A stretch of 38,861 bases of DNA from Zhongshania aliphaticivorans (GTDB lineage Bacteria > Pseudomonadota > Gammaproteobacteria > Pseudomonadales > Spongiibacteraceae): positions 152,908 through 191,768 of the forward strand of contig NZ_CACSIK010000003.1 of assembly GCF_902705875.1 (NCBI RefSeq), read 5' to 3'. The notes beneath the pieces are model-generated. The model worked only from the letters and a program-made list of their open reading frames with translations, did not search any database and was not told the DNA's origin. The translations under genes and the position numbers were made by a program. This document shows, piece after piece, positions 24,953 to 33,902 of the stretch. Numbering within the stretch: the stretch's first letter is position 1; each line of letters begins with the position of its first letter.

Positions 24953-26065
24953 TTACTCCGCCTCAATGGTCGTTGCCTTCATCATCAATACCGGCTTAAC
25001 TACCTTTCCACCCAGTGTGTCATCTATGGCTTGATTGATGTCGTTAAAATCGTAGCAACTCACTAGCTTGTCTAGAGGTAGTAAGCCTTGCTGATAATAC
25101 GCAATCAATTTTGGAATAAAATCTGCGGGTACAGCATCACCTTCGATAACTCCGCGAACCTGACGGCCGGTTGCCATCAGCATATTCATATCAATTTTCA
25201 AATGTGACTCTGGCTTAGCTACGCCAACGCATACCAGCATACCGCGGGCTTTTAATGCGCTGAAGGCTGCAGAAGCCAAAGCGGGAATACCGGTGGTGTC
25301 AAAGACGTAATCCACACCGCCCAACGTTAGTAATTGTTCAGCTATGGATTCGCTGTTCTGAATAATGTGATGAGCACCCAACTCTTGCGCCAATTCCAAC
25401 CGGGACGCCAAAATATCAACGGCAATAATGGTGGAGCAACCAGCAATCTTCGCTGCCATAATGGCAGAGAGACCAACCGTACCGCAGCCTAATATAACAA
25501 TAGCCTTACCCGGTTTTGGTTTCATCACCAGTAACACGCTGCCAGCACCGGTTTGTACACCGCAGGCTAACGGCGCAGCAATATGAGCCGGAAAGTCCTC
25601 GTCAAGTTTCACTATATTTTGACAAGAAACCACTGCATGACTTGCCATAGTGGATTGGGCGAAAAAATGACCACTTATCGGCTTGCCATTTTGGCTAATT
25701 GGAGAACTACCGTCCGCACGGGAGGCGTTAATCATATACACGGCGCCATGATCGCAATAGCTCGGTGCATCGTCATGGCAATTAGCGCAATGGCCGCAGG
25801 ATCCAAAGCTAACAACTACTCGATCACCAACCGCCACCTTATCAACACCAGCACCTAGCTTAAGAATGCGGCCTACACCTTCGTGTCCTAAAACGGCGGG
25901 GAGCGGGACCGGCAGATACTGGTCGCGAGCAGCGACATCGGTATGACAAACTCCACAGGCTTCAACTTCTATCAATGCCTCGCCAGCGTTAGGTTCGGCT
26001 ATTTCACACTTTTCTATGCTGAGCGGGGCACCCGCCTCCCTCACTATCGCTGCCAACATTTTCAT
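24953..26065 (-). CDS. Zinc-dependent alcohol dehydrogenase (aryl/allyl-alcohol type)
   Basis: The 370-aa medium-chain dehydrogenase has the catalytic zinc ligand Cys40 (CGVCHTD), GHE with His61, and the structural zinc set Cys90, Cys93, Cys96 and Cys104. The coenzyme motif GCGTVGLSAIMAA is followed by an Asp after the next strand, which favours NAD+. The layout is that of benzyl-alcohol and geraniol dehydrogenases. It oxidises a primary alcohol to the aldehyde. In the operon it follows the acyl-CoA ligase by 52 bases and is followed after one base by the stub of an aldehyde dehydrogenase. The alcohol is presumably the product of the upstream oxygenase; this is inferred from gene order. Confidence 0.93.
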   Translation of the reverse strand: MKMLAAIVREAGAPLSIEKCEIAEPNAGEALIEVEACGVCHTDVAARDQYLPVPLPAVLGHEGVGRILKLGAGVDKVAVGDRVVVSFGSCGHCANCHDDAPSYCDHGAVYMINASRADGSSPISQNGKPISGHFFAQSTMASHAVVSCQNIVKLDEDFPAHIAAPLACGVQTGAGSVLLVMKPKPGKAIVILGCGTVGLSAIMAAKIAGCSTIIAVDILASRLELAQELGAHHIIQNSESIAEQLLTLGGVDYVFDTTGIPALASAAFSALKARGMLVCVGVAKPESHLKIDMNMLMATGRQVRGVIEGDAVPADFIPKLIAYYQQGLLPLDKLVSCYDFNDINQAIDDTLGGKVVKPVLMMKATTIEAE

Positions 26066-26117
26066 TATTTTATACCCTTAAACTTTATGTCGATTGATTG
26101 CCACACAAACCGGCTAA

Positions 26118-27656
26118 TCAACTATTCTCGCCATGGAGCGTTAATCGCAATTCACGCTTTAGTATTTTCCCTGAGGGGTTGCGCGGCAGTTGCGAAACAA
26201 AACGATATTTTTTAGGAACTTTATATCCTGCTAATTTCTCACGAACGTACTCATTAATTTTTAGCTCATTTAGACCTGGCTTTGTCACGACAAACGCCAC
26301 CGGAACCTCTCCCCACTTTTTATCCTCAACACCAACAACCGCGCAGTCAAAAATATCAGTGTGTGCCAGCAATACCGATTCAACTTCTGCTGGGTAAATA
26401 TTTTCTCCTCCGGATATAATCATGTCTTTTAAGCGATCCTTAATATAAAGATAACCATGTTCATCAAGTTCGCCGATGTCGCCCGTTCTCAGCCAGCCAT
26501 CAACAATTGTTTCCTTCGTTGCATCTTCGCGCTGCCAATAGCCCTTCATGATCTGCGGCCCTTTAGCGACGACCTCTCCAGCTTTACCAATCGGGCAGTC
26601 ATTTCCATAACTATCAATAATTTTCAATGCTGTCGAGATAACGGCCTTGCCTCCAGAGCGAAGTAATTTCGACTGTCCTGCAGCAGCTAATTCATGTGCT
26701 TCTGGCGAGAGGATGGTTAAGGCCGTGGTAGCTTCGGTTTGGCCATAGCCCTGCGCAAATTTGCAATTAAATACAGCCATGCTTTTTTGTAGCAGTGATG
26801 CCGCCATCGGCGAGCCACCATATAGAATAAGTGCAAGACTAGAAAAATCGGTTTCTTCTATATTCGGTAGCGAGAGAATCAACTGCAACATCACCGGCAC
26901 AACTGCTAGGCTGTTCACCTTGTCTACAGCGATGGAATGAGCGACGACTTTAGGGTCAAAATCTTTATGGATAATTAGACCCGCACCAAACATAAGCGCC
27001 CATAATGCGCCAGATAAACCTACGGCATGAAAATTGGGTGCAACCATTAATAGACGACTATTTGCTTGCGTTGTCACACCATGAGCTAGGTTTGTTTGCA
27101 AACAGTTGGCAATAAATCCGCCATGAGTCAGCAGAACGCCCTTGGGTTTTCCGGTAGTGCCACTGGTATACAGCTGAATAAAAACGTCGTTTTCTAGATT
27201 AAGTATCGGAAGAGATCTGGACTCTGATGCATATATCCAATCAGTAAAACCTACATTAGCTATTGAATTATTGTCTAAACAGACATTTGCAAATTGTGTG
27301 CTTTCAAAAGCGTTGAGCAAACATTCAAATTCAGCATCAAAAAATATGGCCTTACATCCAGCATCGTCAATAATATAGGTTAACTCTGATTCTGTTAGTC
27401 TATAATTCATTGGCACACTTACAATACCCAAACTCGAAGCAGCTAAAATTAGAAGTAATAATTCGTTACCATTTTTTCCCAGTATGCCAATGCGATCACC
27501 TTTGACATACCCATTTCTAACGAAGGTTGCCGCTATTTGGTTTATTTTAACAATGGCTTCACTGAAACTGATTACTACGTCATTGTCTTTCGCAAACAGG
27601 GCATCTGGCCGATGCTGAGCTTGAAATAGAATATAGCTGGTAATATTTTCAAACAT
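26118..27656 (-). CDS. Acyl-CoA synthetase (AMP-binding ligase)
   Basis: The adenylate-forming enzyme (512 aa from the ATG at 27656) has all core motifs: YTSGTTGKPKGVLLTH (phosphate loop), GYGQTEATT, WLRTGDIGELDEHGYLY, DRLKDMIISGGENIYPAEVE and the C-terminal PSGKILKREL with the catalytic Lys. It activates a carboxylic acid to its CoA thioester using ATP. An upstream TTG at 27686 has GGAG four bases before it and would add ten residues, but the ATG matches family N-termini better. It lies 120 bases after the interrupted TonB receptor and 52 bases before the alcohol dehydrogenase. The acid specificity cannot be read from the sequence. Confidence 0.93.
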   Translation of the reverse strand: MFENITSYILFQAQHRPDALFAKDNDVVISFSEAIVKINQIAATFVRNGYVKGDRIGILGKNGNELLLLILAASSLGIVSVPMNYRLTESELTYIIDDAGCKAIFFDAEFECLLNAFESTQFANVCLDNNSIANVGFTDWIYASESRSLPILNLENDVFIQLYTSGTTGKPKGVLLTHGGFIANCLQTNLAHGVTTQANSRLLMVAPNFHAVGLSGALWALMFGAGLIIHKDFDPKVVAHSIAVDKVNSLAVVPVMLQLILSLPNIEETDFSSLALILYGGSPMAASLLQKSMAVFNCKFAQGYGQTEATTALTILSPEAHELAAAGQSKLLRSGGKAVISTALKIIDSYGNDCPIGKAGEVVAKGPQIMKGYWQREDATKETIVDGWLRTGDIGELDEHGYLYIKDRLKDMIISGGENIYPAEVESVLLAHTDIFDCAVVGVEDKKWGEVPVAFVVTKPGLNELKINEYVREKLAGYKVPKKYRFVSQLPRNPSGKILKRELRLTLHGENS

Positions 27657-27806
27657 AACAAAATCACACTCAAAAAAGGGTATCAACCGACTCCGTACTA
27701 AAAGTTCTCGGTGTCCACCAAGAACTGGTTTGGAGTTTGCCGCCTACCAAATGAAAAATGAAATCAAAGTGAGATAAAGAATCCGTAGACCCTTTATCTC
27801 TGATAC

Positions 27807-30158
27807 TTACTCAAATATCCATTTCGCGCGAACGCCGTAGTGACTAGGTGAGGATAGTGACAAACCGGGCCCAAAATCTAAATGAACCGCGCTTGCAAAA
27901 TAACGTTCATCAGTAATGTTTTCGCCATAAGCTGTAATCTGCAAACCCCAAGGATTATAAAAATAACTAATCCGTGCAGCATAAGTTTGGTATGACTCTT
28001 GTTCCATTAATGATGTGTTTTGAGGTGTAAAGAAGTACCCAGAGTTGTAATAGGAGTCGATAGCAAATTCAATATCGCTATCAGCGCTCAAGTAAAAACT
28101 CTGCAATATTGTTGCTGAAGCTGTAAATTCAGGAGATTGAACTATGCTATTGCCTGTAAAGTTTCGAGGAGGTAAACCAAATGTACTTCCCGGACCAAAA
28201 GCAAGTCCCGTGTCTTCATCAAAACCTCTCCCATCTTCAAAAGATGTATAAATCGCATCAAGATACGATCCTGAGAAAATTACAGCTAACCCAGGATTTA
28301 AGTCTGGCATTGGTTGAAGCTGCATACTAAGTTCTGCGCCTTTCACCTCACCATCCCCAGCGTTAAAAAAGTTAACCGCGCCACCAGAAGTTAGAGCTGT
28401 GTAGGCAGTAATGATATTTTAACGCTCGATATAGAAAACTGCCCCCTCCAATTGTAACTGCCCATCCAGCCACTCTCCCTTGAACCCTATCTCAAAGGCA
28501 TGATCTTCTTCTTGCTCAACAAAATCTGGAGCTTCAAAAAAGTTGACCGTGTTGTAGGTTGGACTCAGATAACCGATTGAATAAGACGTGTATATTTGCC
28601 AAGTATCAAAACTCCATTTAGCAGACACTCTCGGGCTTAATCTCTCAGTCGTTGCGTCTTCTACTTCAAAGGAGGAGAACGGCAATGTAATCGTATTTGC
28701 GACGGAAATGTCCACCCGAGATCCATTTACACCCCGTGTCTCTTCGTCGTACCGCAACCCCAATGACAAGTCCAGTCGATCGAAGAGTGTATATGTCCCT
28801 TCAGCAAACGCTGACGCTGACTCAGTTTCTAACAGACCATACGATGCGAGTGTTACCCCTGCCCCATTTAATAAATCTCCCACTCCAGGCAGTAACGAAT
28901 CCAAAAGACCACCCAAGCCACTTAACGATGGCAATGCAAGTGCATTATCCGCTATATTCAAATACAACGGATCGTAACCACCCAATGATTCCAAATAATA
29001 TGCACCTACAACCCAGGTAAAGGTGTCACTCCAAGGTGTTTCTTCATTCGACTCAAAACGCACCTCAGCGGTTTTTTGCTCTGCAAATTGCTTTCCAACC
29101 TCTCCTTCGAGCATCGGTGCGCTTGTATAATCAAGGTCTCCAAAGCCATAAGGTACGGTTAGCGTTTGATCTGAAACAATTGCTTTTGCTGAAAAATAAG
29201 GCAAGTCCCAGTTCATATAACCGGCAATGACATGCCTACGCGTTCTCAATTCTGCAGGGACATTATTTTCGACTTGATAATCATAAGCCGGATCTTCATC
29301 ACAGATAGCGCATAAGATCGGAGCGGGGTTTGTGCCTTCAGAGGCCAGGCCTCCCGACGTTGAGCTTTCCTCATAAGAACCACTTAACGTAAAATCTAAA
29401 CGGTCTGTTGCATACCATTTTATTTTTACACGACCACCACTTAAGGTGTCATCTGCCACCGTTTTTCCAAGTGTGTTTTTGTATAAAGCTTCTTGATCTC
29501 GGTAGATCCCAGATACAGTAGCAGCTAATGAATCCGTTATAGGTAAATTAAGAAAAAAGGATCCGCTATAGTTATCCGACCCCATTTCGCCGTAACGGCC
29601 GCCTTCTAATTTAAGTTGAGCGCCAAATGCATCCGTCCTCGGTTCCGGTGTTACAATTCTAATCGCACCACCTAAAGCGTTACGACCAAACAGCGTACCC
29701 TGTGGACCTTTGAGCACCTCTACACGCTCTACATTTACCAAGGCATCCACTGAGCCTTGCGAGGGTAGCGAACTTATATCATCAACATATATAGGTACAC
29801 TGGGGTCAGCTGAAGGTAGGTAAGCATCTGAGCCAACACCACGAAGAAATACAGTATTGAAGCCAATAACGCTACCGAAAACTAAACCAGGCGTAATTTT
29901 AGCTAAACCCGTCGCACTCTCCACGCCAAAAGCATCTAGCTTCTCACCAGAGAATGCCGCAATGGCTATAGGCACATCTTGTGAGTCTTCCTCACGTTTA
30001 CGTGCCGTAACCACTACCTCTTCGAGCAGTCTATTTTGCTTTTTTACAACTGGTCTTGCCGTGGAAATATCACTATTACTTTGTGCATTTGATTGGGTGG
30101 AAATGCAAGCCACAACAAAACCAAGGAAAATCATTTTTCCGTTTATTTTTATACTCAT
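27807..30158 (-). pseudogene. TonB-dependent outer-membrane receptor, interrupted by TAA
   Basis: A full-length receptor frame (784 codons) has one in-frame TAA at 28419-28421 (codon 580). Translation on both sides stays in the same frame (FYIER, stop, NIITAYTALTSGG). The N-terminus has a signal peptide, a TonB-box-like EEVVVTARKR, then the plug domain (VPIAIAAFSG, LRGVG, VLKGPQGTLFGRNALGG). The barrel ends in a proper terminal strand with final aromatic (RAKWIFE). AAA to TAA would explain the stop. The truncated form would lack about ten barrel strands and could not work. The ATG at 30158 has AAGGTGG eight bases upstream. Its place in the operon suggests uptake of the hydrophobic substrate. 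Confidence 0.88.
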
Positions 30159-30221
30159 TACCAGTACCACCTTTGCAGAGGTATATAAAAAATTACAATC
30201 TCATAATTAAAATGTAATATC

Positions 30222-30386
30222 TCAATCTTCGATCAAGTCATAGTCAGATTTTTCAGCGCCACACTCTGGACACATCCAGCCATCGGGTATGTCATCCCAC
30301 CTAGTGCCTGGGGCTATTCCACTATCAGGATCACCCAAATTTTCATCGTATACATGTGAACAAAACCGACATTGATACCTTCGCAT
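30222..30386 (-). CDS. Rubredoxin
   Basis: This 54-aa protein has two iron-binding knuckles: Cys6-x2-Cys9 (CRFC) and Cys39-x2-Cys42 (CPEC). It also has the rubredoxin core [16 protein letters not shown] and [14 protein letters not shown]. It is a one-electron carrier with a single Fe(Cys)4 centre. It begins 21 bases after the desaturase/hydroxylase stop, the same relation as rubredoxins have to alkane hydroxylases. It most likely feeds electrons to that membrane oxygenase. The partner rubredoxin reductase is not in the window. The gene is short and easily missed by length cut-offs. Confidence 0.93.
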   Translation of the reverse strand: MRRYQCRFCSHVYDENLGDPDSGIAPGTRWDDIPDGWMCPECGAEKSDYDLIED

Positions 30387-30407
30387 TATTATTTCCTCAA
30401 ATTTTAT

Positions 30408-31316
30408 TTATTTTATATTTGTGGCCACAAGGCCAGGCTTAATTACCGGCTTAATAGACAAACCATGCTGAACAGCCAGTTCATATTTCTCTAGCTCAGT
30501 TTCGATCAAGTCGTAAACTTTTTTGTTGTTATAAAAAGGGGTCATTGGAAACAAGTGATGTATCAAATGATAATTTTGATACTGCATCAAAGGGCTAAGT
30601 ACTGTTTCATAGCCCCTTCTGATGGTTGTCGCCTTTGTGTAATGTTCAGCTTGAGTTACATCATGAGGAACATGTGGAAGCCAAAAGAAAGTGAATCCCA
30701 GCATCAACTGTTGGAGTCTTGTCGGTATAAACCACAACATCAACACTTCGTAGCCATAACCGGCGTAGATCAATATCCCAAGGAAAGTAAAAAATACCGC
30801 TGCACGTCTCAGGCTTGAGCTTAAGGCGGGTGCAGATATTTTATCGCCGTGTTTAATTGCATAGCGCATGTACGCAAACTCAATCAACATCCACCGGAAT
30901 GGCAATGTCCACCACGCCCCATTAAAAAATAGATCAGGGTCTCTTTCGCCATTGGCGAAGCGGTGATGAAGAATGTGAGCCCAACGAAAGAGTTTTAAAT
31001 TGACATAGGGTAGAACAATAGCCACACCTAATTGGCCGATTCGGTCATTTAAAATTGAATCTGAAGATATCGACCTATGTATGGAATCGTGAGCTACGCT
31101 AAATGCCAAATAACCAACAACCGCGTTAATCAGCATGCCTAACCATAAGGGCAAGATTCCGGCAAACCCCGTAACGTAGACGGTTAGGTAAACCGAAACC
31201 AAAACCACACACATGATGGCAGTTGGTTTGGACAATGCTGGTGGACTGGTAAGCACTTTTAAACGCGCTTTGTTCTCATCGTTTAGAGTGTCAATATTTA
31301 TAATATTGCGCGACAT
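30408..31316 (-). CDS. Membrane di-iron fatty acid desaturase/hydroxylase family protein
   Basis: The 302-aa protein has several membrane helices (about residues 33-75, 95-108, 172-212) and the three histidine boxes of the desaturase superfamily: HDSIH (76-80), HILHH (114-118) and HLIHH (250-254). Additional histidines in PHVPHD (215, 218) may be ligands. The box pattern is of the fatty-acid-desaturase/carotenoid-hydroxylase type, not AlkB. AAAGG precedes the ATG. It is the first gene of the operon, is followed by rubredoxin, and is divergent from an AraC-type regulator. Together with the alcohol dehydrogenase and ligase downstream, hydroxylation of a methyl or methylene group is a better guess than lipid desaturation; this is inferred. 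Confidence 0.9.
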   Translation of the reverse strand: MSRNIINIDTLNDENKARLKVLTSPPALSKPTAIMCVVLVSVYLTVYVTGFAGILPLWLGMLINAVVGYLAFSVAHDSIHRSISSDSILNDRIGQLGVAIVLPYVNLKLFRWAHILHHRFANGERDPDLFFNGAWWTLPFRWMLIEFAYMRYAIKHGDKISAPALSSSLRRAAVFFTFLGILIYAGYGYEVLMLWFIPTRLQQLMLGFTFFWLPHVPHDVTQAEHYTKATTIRRGYETVLSPLMQYQNYHLIHHLFPMTPFYNNKKVYDLIETELEKYELAVQHGLSIKPVIKPGLVATNIK

Positions 31317-31450
31317 GGACGGCCTTTATAATGTTGTAATTAGTATTAATTATGCGGTCATCGTTATCGGACTTAATCGAAAACGTATTCATCACCGAGC
31401 TAATCTGTCACAACAATTTAAACCGCCGCACTGGCACCATCAATCTTAAG

Positions 31451-31487
31451 CTATCATTTTTGACAATTATGATCTATCATTTTTGAC
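31451..31487. promoter_or_regulatory. Pair of 14-bp direct repeats, candidate AraC-family operator
   Basis: CTATCATTTTTGAC occurs at 31451-31464 and again, identically, at 31474-31487. The start-to-start distance is 23 bases, about two helical turns. This is the usual layout of AraC-type half-sites. The pair lies in the 189-base divergent region, ending 18 bases before the regulator's ATG. Confidence 0.65.
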
Positions 31488-31505
31488 GAGAAAATGAGGT
31501 ACATT

Positions 31506-32528
31506 ATGGAACTACTGCTAGATAATCACGTAGGTGAAAAAATGCTTACGCATTTGCACCAAACGTTAATTAATGAATACCCAAAGATCGTTCCGGGCGA
31601 ATTAGCCTTGGCATGCAATCTGCCGCGCGTGTCTTGGTGGACAGGCGGATCGCCGCACCCCCTGCAGGATTTCATCGATTTATTCCGCTATTTAACCGAG
31701 GATAAAGCCCCTGAAATTGGCTACTTCCTTACCAGACAGGCCCAGCTCACTGATTTAGGTATGATGGGTTATGCGATGATGACCGCAGCAACCGTTAGAG
31801 ATTTTGTTCTAGTCGCAGGCTATTCGTTAGATCAGTTTGGCTTTCCAGTGGAAGTGACAGTTCAAACCGTGGGAGAGGGCTTAGTCGCGCTAGTATTCTC
31901 GGAGCACCTTTACGATAAAAATTATTTCGACAGCTTCTTAGAATTCAGTATGGCACTATCATGGCATTATATTGAAGTTATATTACCGCCAGACAAAAAA
32001 TTTTCACCGACCAAGGTATGCTTTTCATTTTCAAAAAACATAAAACAAAAAAGCAAAGCGAGTGTCTTTTATAGATCTGACATAGAGTACCAATCTGAGC
32101 TAAACGCAATAATCTTGCCGGCGGAGGCTTTTAACGCACAACTTGCTGTCGGTACGTTGTCGGAGATTGTTTCCTGTTCCTTGCAGTGCAACCAAATTCT
32201 AAACAACACCAGAAGTCGGGGAAGATTTCATAAAATGGTTGAGCGCGCATTGATTGAGGCCCCGCATATTTGTAAATTTTCATTTATTGAAACGGCTAAA
32301 TATCTAGAGATAAACGGTAGAAGCTTGCGCAGCCACCTCGAATCCGAGCGAGCAAATTTCAGGGAAATTTCATTGAATGTAAGAATGCAATTAGCTCAAG
32401 AATACTTAAAATCCACCAGTTTTCCGATTAAACATATTGCCTATATTCTGTCATACACTGAACCAAATAATTTTATTAGAGCATTTACAAAATTTACGGG
32501 GGTTTCACCAAGTAAATATCGCTTATAG
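31506..32528 (+). CDS. AraC-family transcriptional regulator (OruR/arabinose-bd type)
   Basis: The 340-aa regulator has an N-terminal ligand-sensing domain of the PF12625 type (about residues 15-190, with GYFLTRQAQLTDLGMMGYAMMTAATV). A C-terminal pair of helix-turn-helix motifs ends in IAYILSYTEPNNFIRAFTKFTGVSPSKYR. I prefer the ATG at 31506 because GAGG (31496-31499) lies six bases before it; the ATG at 31494 overlaps that site. The gene is divergent from the desaturase-led operon, and two identical repeats sit just upstream. It probably activates the operon in response to the substrate or an intermediate. Relatives control arginine, ornithine, alkane and sterol catabolism. Confidence 0.92.
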   Translation: MELLLDNHVGEKMLTHLHQTLINEYPKIVPGELALACNLPRVSWWTGGSPHPLQDFIDLFRYLTEDKAPEIGYFLTRQAQLTDLGMMGYAMMTAATVRDFVLVAGYSLDQFGFPVEVTVQTVGEGLVALVFSEHLYDKNYFDSFLEFSMALSWHYIEVILPPDKKFSPTKVCFSFSKNIKQKSKASVFYRSDIEYQSELNAIILPAEAFNAQLAVGTLSEIVSCSLQCNQILNNTRSRGRFHKMVERALIEAPHICKFSFIETAKYLEINGRSLRSHLESERANFREISLNVRMQLAQEYLKSTSFPIKHIAYILSYTEPNNFIRAFTKFTGVSPSKYRL

Positions 32529-32993
32529 TACGTCAGCTTCGTGCTCATCCAAGCCCACTAATCATTAAAACTTTATTTGTTCTAATTGACATATCCAAAT
32601 CGAATGGCTGCTTGCTGATTAGCTTAAATAACTAACCAGAAATGCTAGAAGTTTGCTTTTGGCACCATGCAGATATCAGCCGGTCGAATACTGCTCCCAA
32701 AGTCAATTATCACCCTAAAGCGGGCATTCGACTAAGCAAGAGCATCGGTCACTAGAAATGAGAGCGGACGTTCAATTACAAGTATTTCTATAGCCTCAAG
32801 GCATCAACAAACTCGTCACTGATTAAACCCTAACGGCCATAACAGGCTGATGATAACCAAATAGACGGATGCAGTCTCCTTGATATTCACTCTAAACAGA
32901 TCCAATTCGTGCCACGCTCGAGGTGAAAATCTCCACGCAGACAACGTTCTATTTCTTTAGTGTATGAAAGACTGTGAGCTTACAATGGCTTCC
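32529..32993. other. Gene-free stretch after the AraC regulator
   Basis: No frame of useful length exists on either strand. A short degenerate repeat is visible: AAAGCGGGCATTCG (32717-32730) and AGAGCGGACGTTCA (32761-32774). Similar GCGG-C-TTC strings turn up in gammaproteobacterial intergenic DNA as I recall, but I cannot assign a function. No terminator hairpin is obvious. Confidence 0.45.
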
Positions 32994-33829
32994 TTAGCTT
33001 TCTAAGTGTGTGCTATTTTTTCGAAGATGAGAAAAACTACGTGCTAGTAATCTTCCTGCAAGCTTAGGAAATATCCTGCTAATAAATTTAAGCGCTTTAG
33101 CGTCCAAGCCTATCGTTACACTGGGTGTGTTACTTTGAATTGCGCGGATAATCCGCTTGGCGACAACCTCTGCTGAGATGCCAAAGCGTTGTTGCAGAGC
33201 CATGTTTTTTGCGCTTGTTTAAGATCATCAGATTCGTTCAATGTAGCCATCATCATATCGGTTTTAATGGCGCCGGGGTGTATGCAACTTATAACAATGC
33301 CGTCTCTGTTGAGCTCGGCAGCTAATGACTCGCTATAGGCTTGGAGTGCGGCTTTGCTGCTACTATAAGAAGATTGGCTCGGAAGCCCGTAAAAAGCGGC
33401 CATGCTTGAAAGGTTTACGATATGTGCACTGCGTTGCTGACGCAACAATGGCAGCAAGGTTTTACACAAAGAAACCGGAGCCCAGAAGTTAAGGTTAAAA
33501 ACCCGTTGCCAGTCATCAATACTGTGATTCTCTACACTTTTTTGGATAGTCATTCCTGCATTGTTGATCAGTATATCGATTGAATTATGAACACTAGCTA
33601 TCGCTGCAGGTAGTGAATCAATATCAGTTTGCTCACATAAATTTATAATGTGAGAGCTAATACGTAAATGTGGATATTCCAGTCTTTTGATCAGCTCACT
33701 TAAAGCAGCTTGATTGCTATCTATTAAAGCAAGATGACATCCTTTATCTGCCATGCTGCTCGCTAGGGCGCTACCCAAACCGCCTGCTGCGCCAGTAATA
33801 ACTGCCGTTTTTCCTTGTAAATTTTTCAT
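32994..33829 (-). pseudogene. Short-chain dehydrogenase with a frameshift near its C-terminus
   Basis: The N-terminal ~205 residues are a normal SDR: ITGAAGGLG, INNAGM, and SSMAAFYGLPSQSSYSSSK with catalytic Ser, Tyr and Lys. After KQAQK the frame runs into non-homologous sequence ending at 33116. A different frame from 33203 to 32994 gives a typical SDR C-terminus (MALQQRFGISAEVVAKRI onward to a basic end). Restoring one base in the run of six T at 33205-33210 joins both into 278 aa. This may be a real frameshift or a homopolymer sequencing error. It is the last gene of the right-hand operon. The core catalytic part would still be made even when shifted. Confidence 0.8.
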
Positions 33830-33902
33830 CGGAATGTCCGTCTAAGATAAAGCAGCCGCCTGTACAGGGCGAGACAAGCGGTTTAAGGTTTGCGCTTACG
33901 TT

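Noticed and set aside
30408..31316. AlkB alkane hydroxylase
   Set aside because: Rubredoxin is adjacent, but the histidine boxes (HDSIH, HILHH, HLIHH) and the length are of the desaturase type, not AlkB.
31494..31505. Upstream ATG for the AraC regulator
   Set aside because: The GAGG at 31496-31499 lies inside this extension and is well placed for the ATG at 31506.
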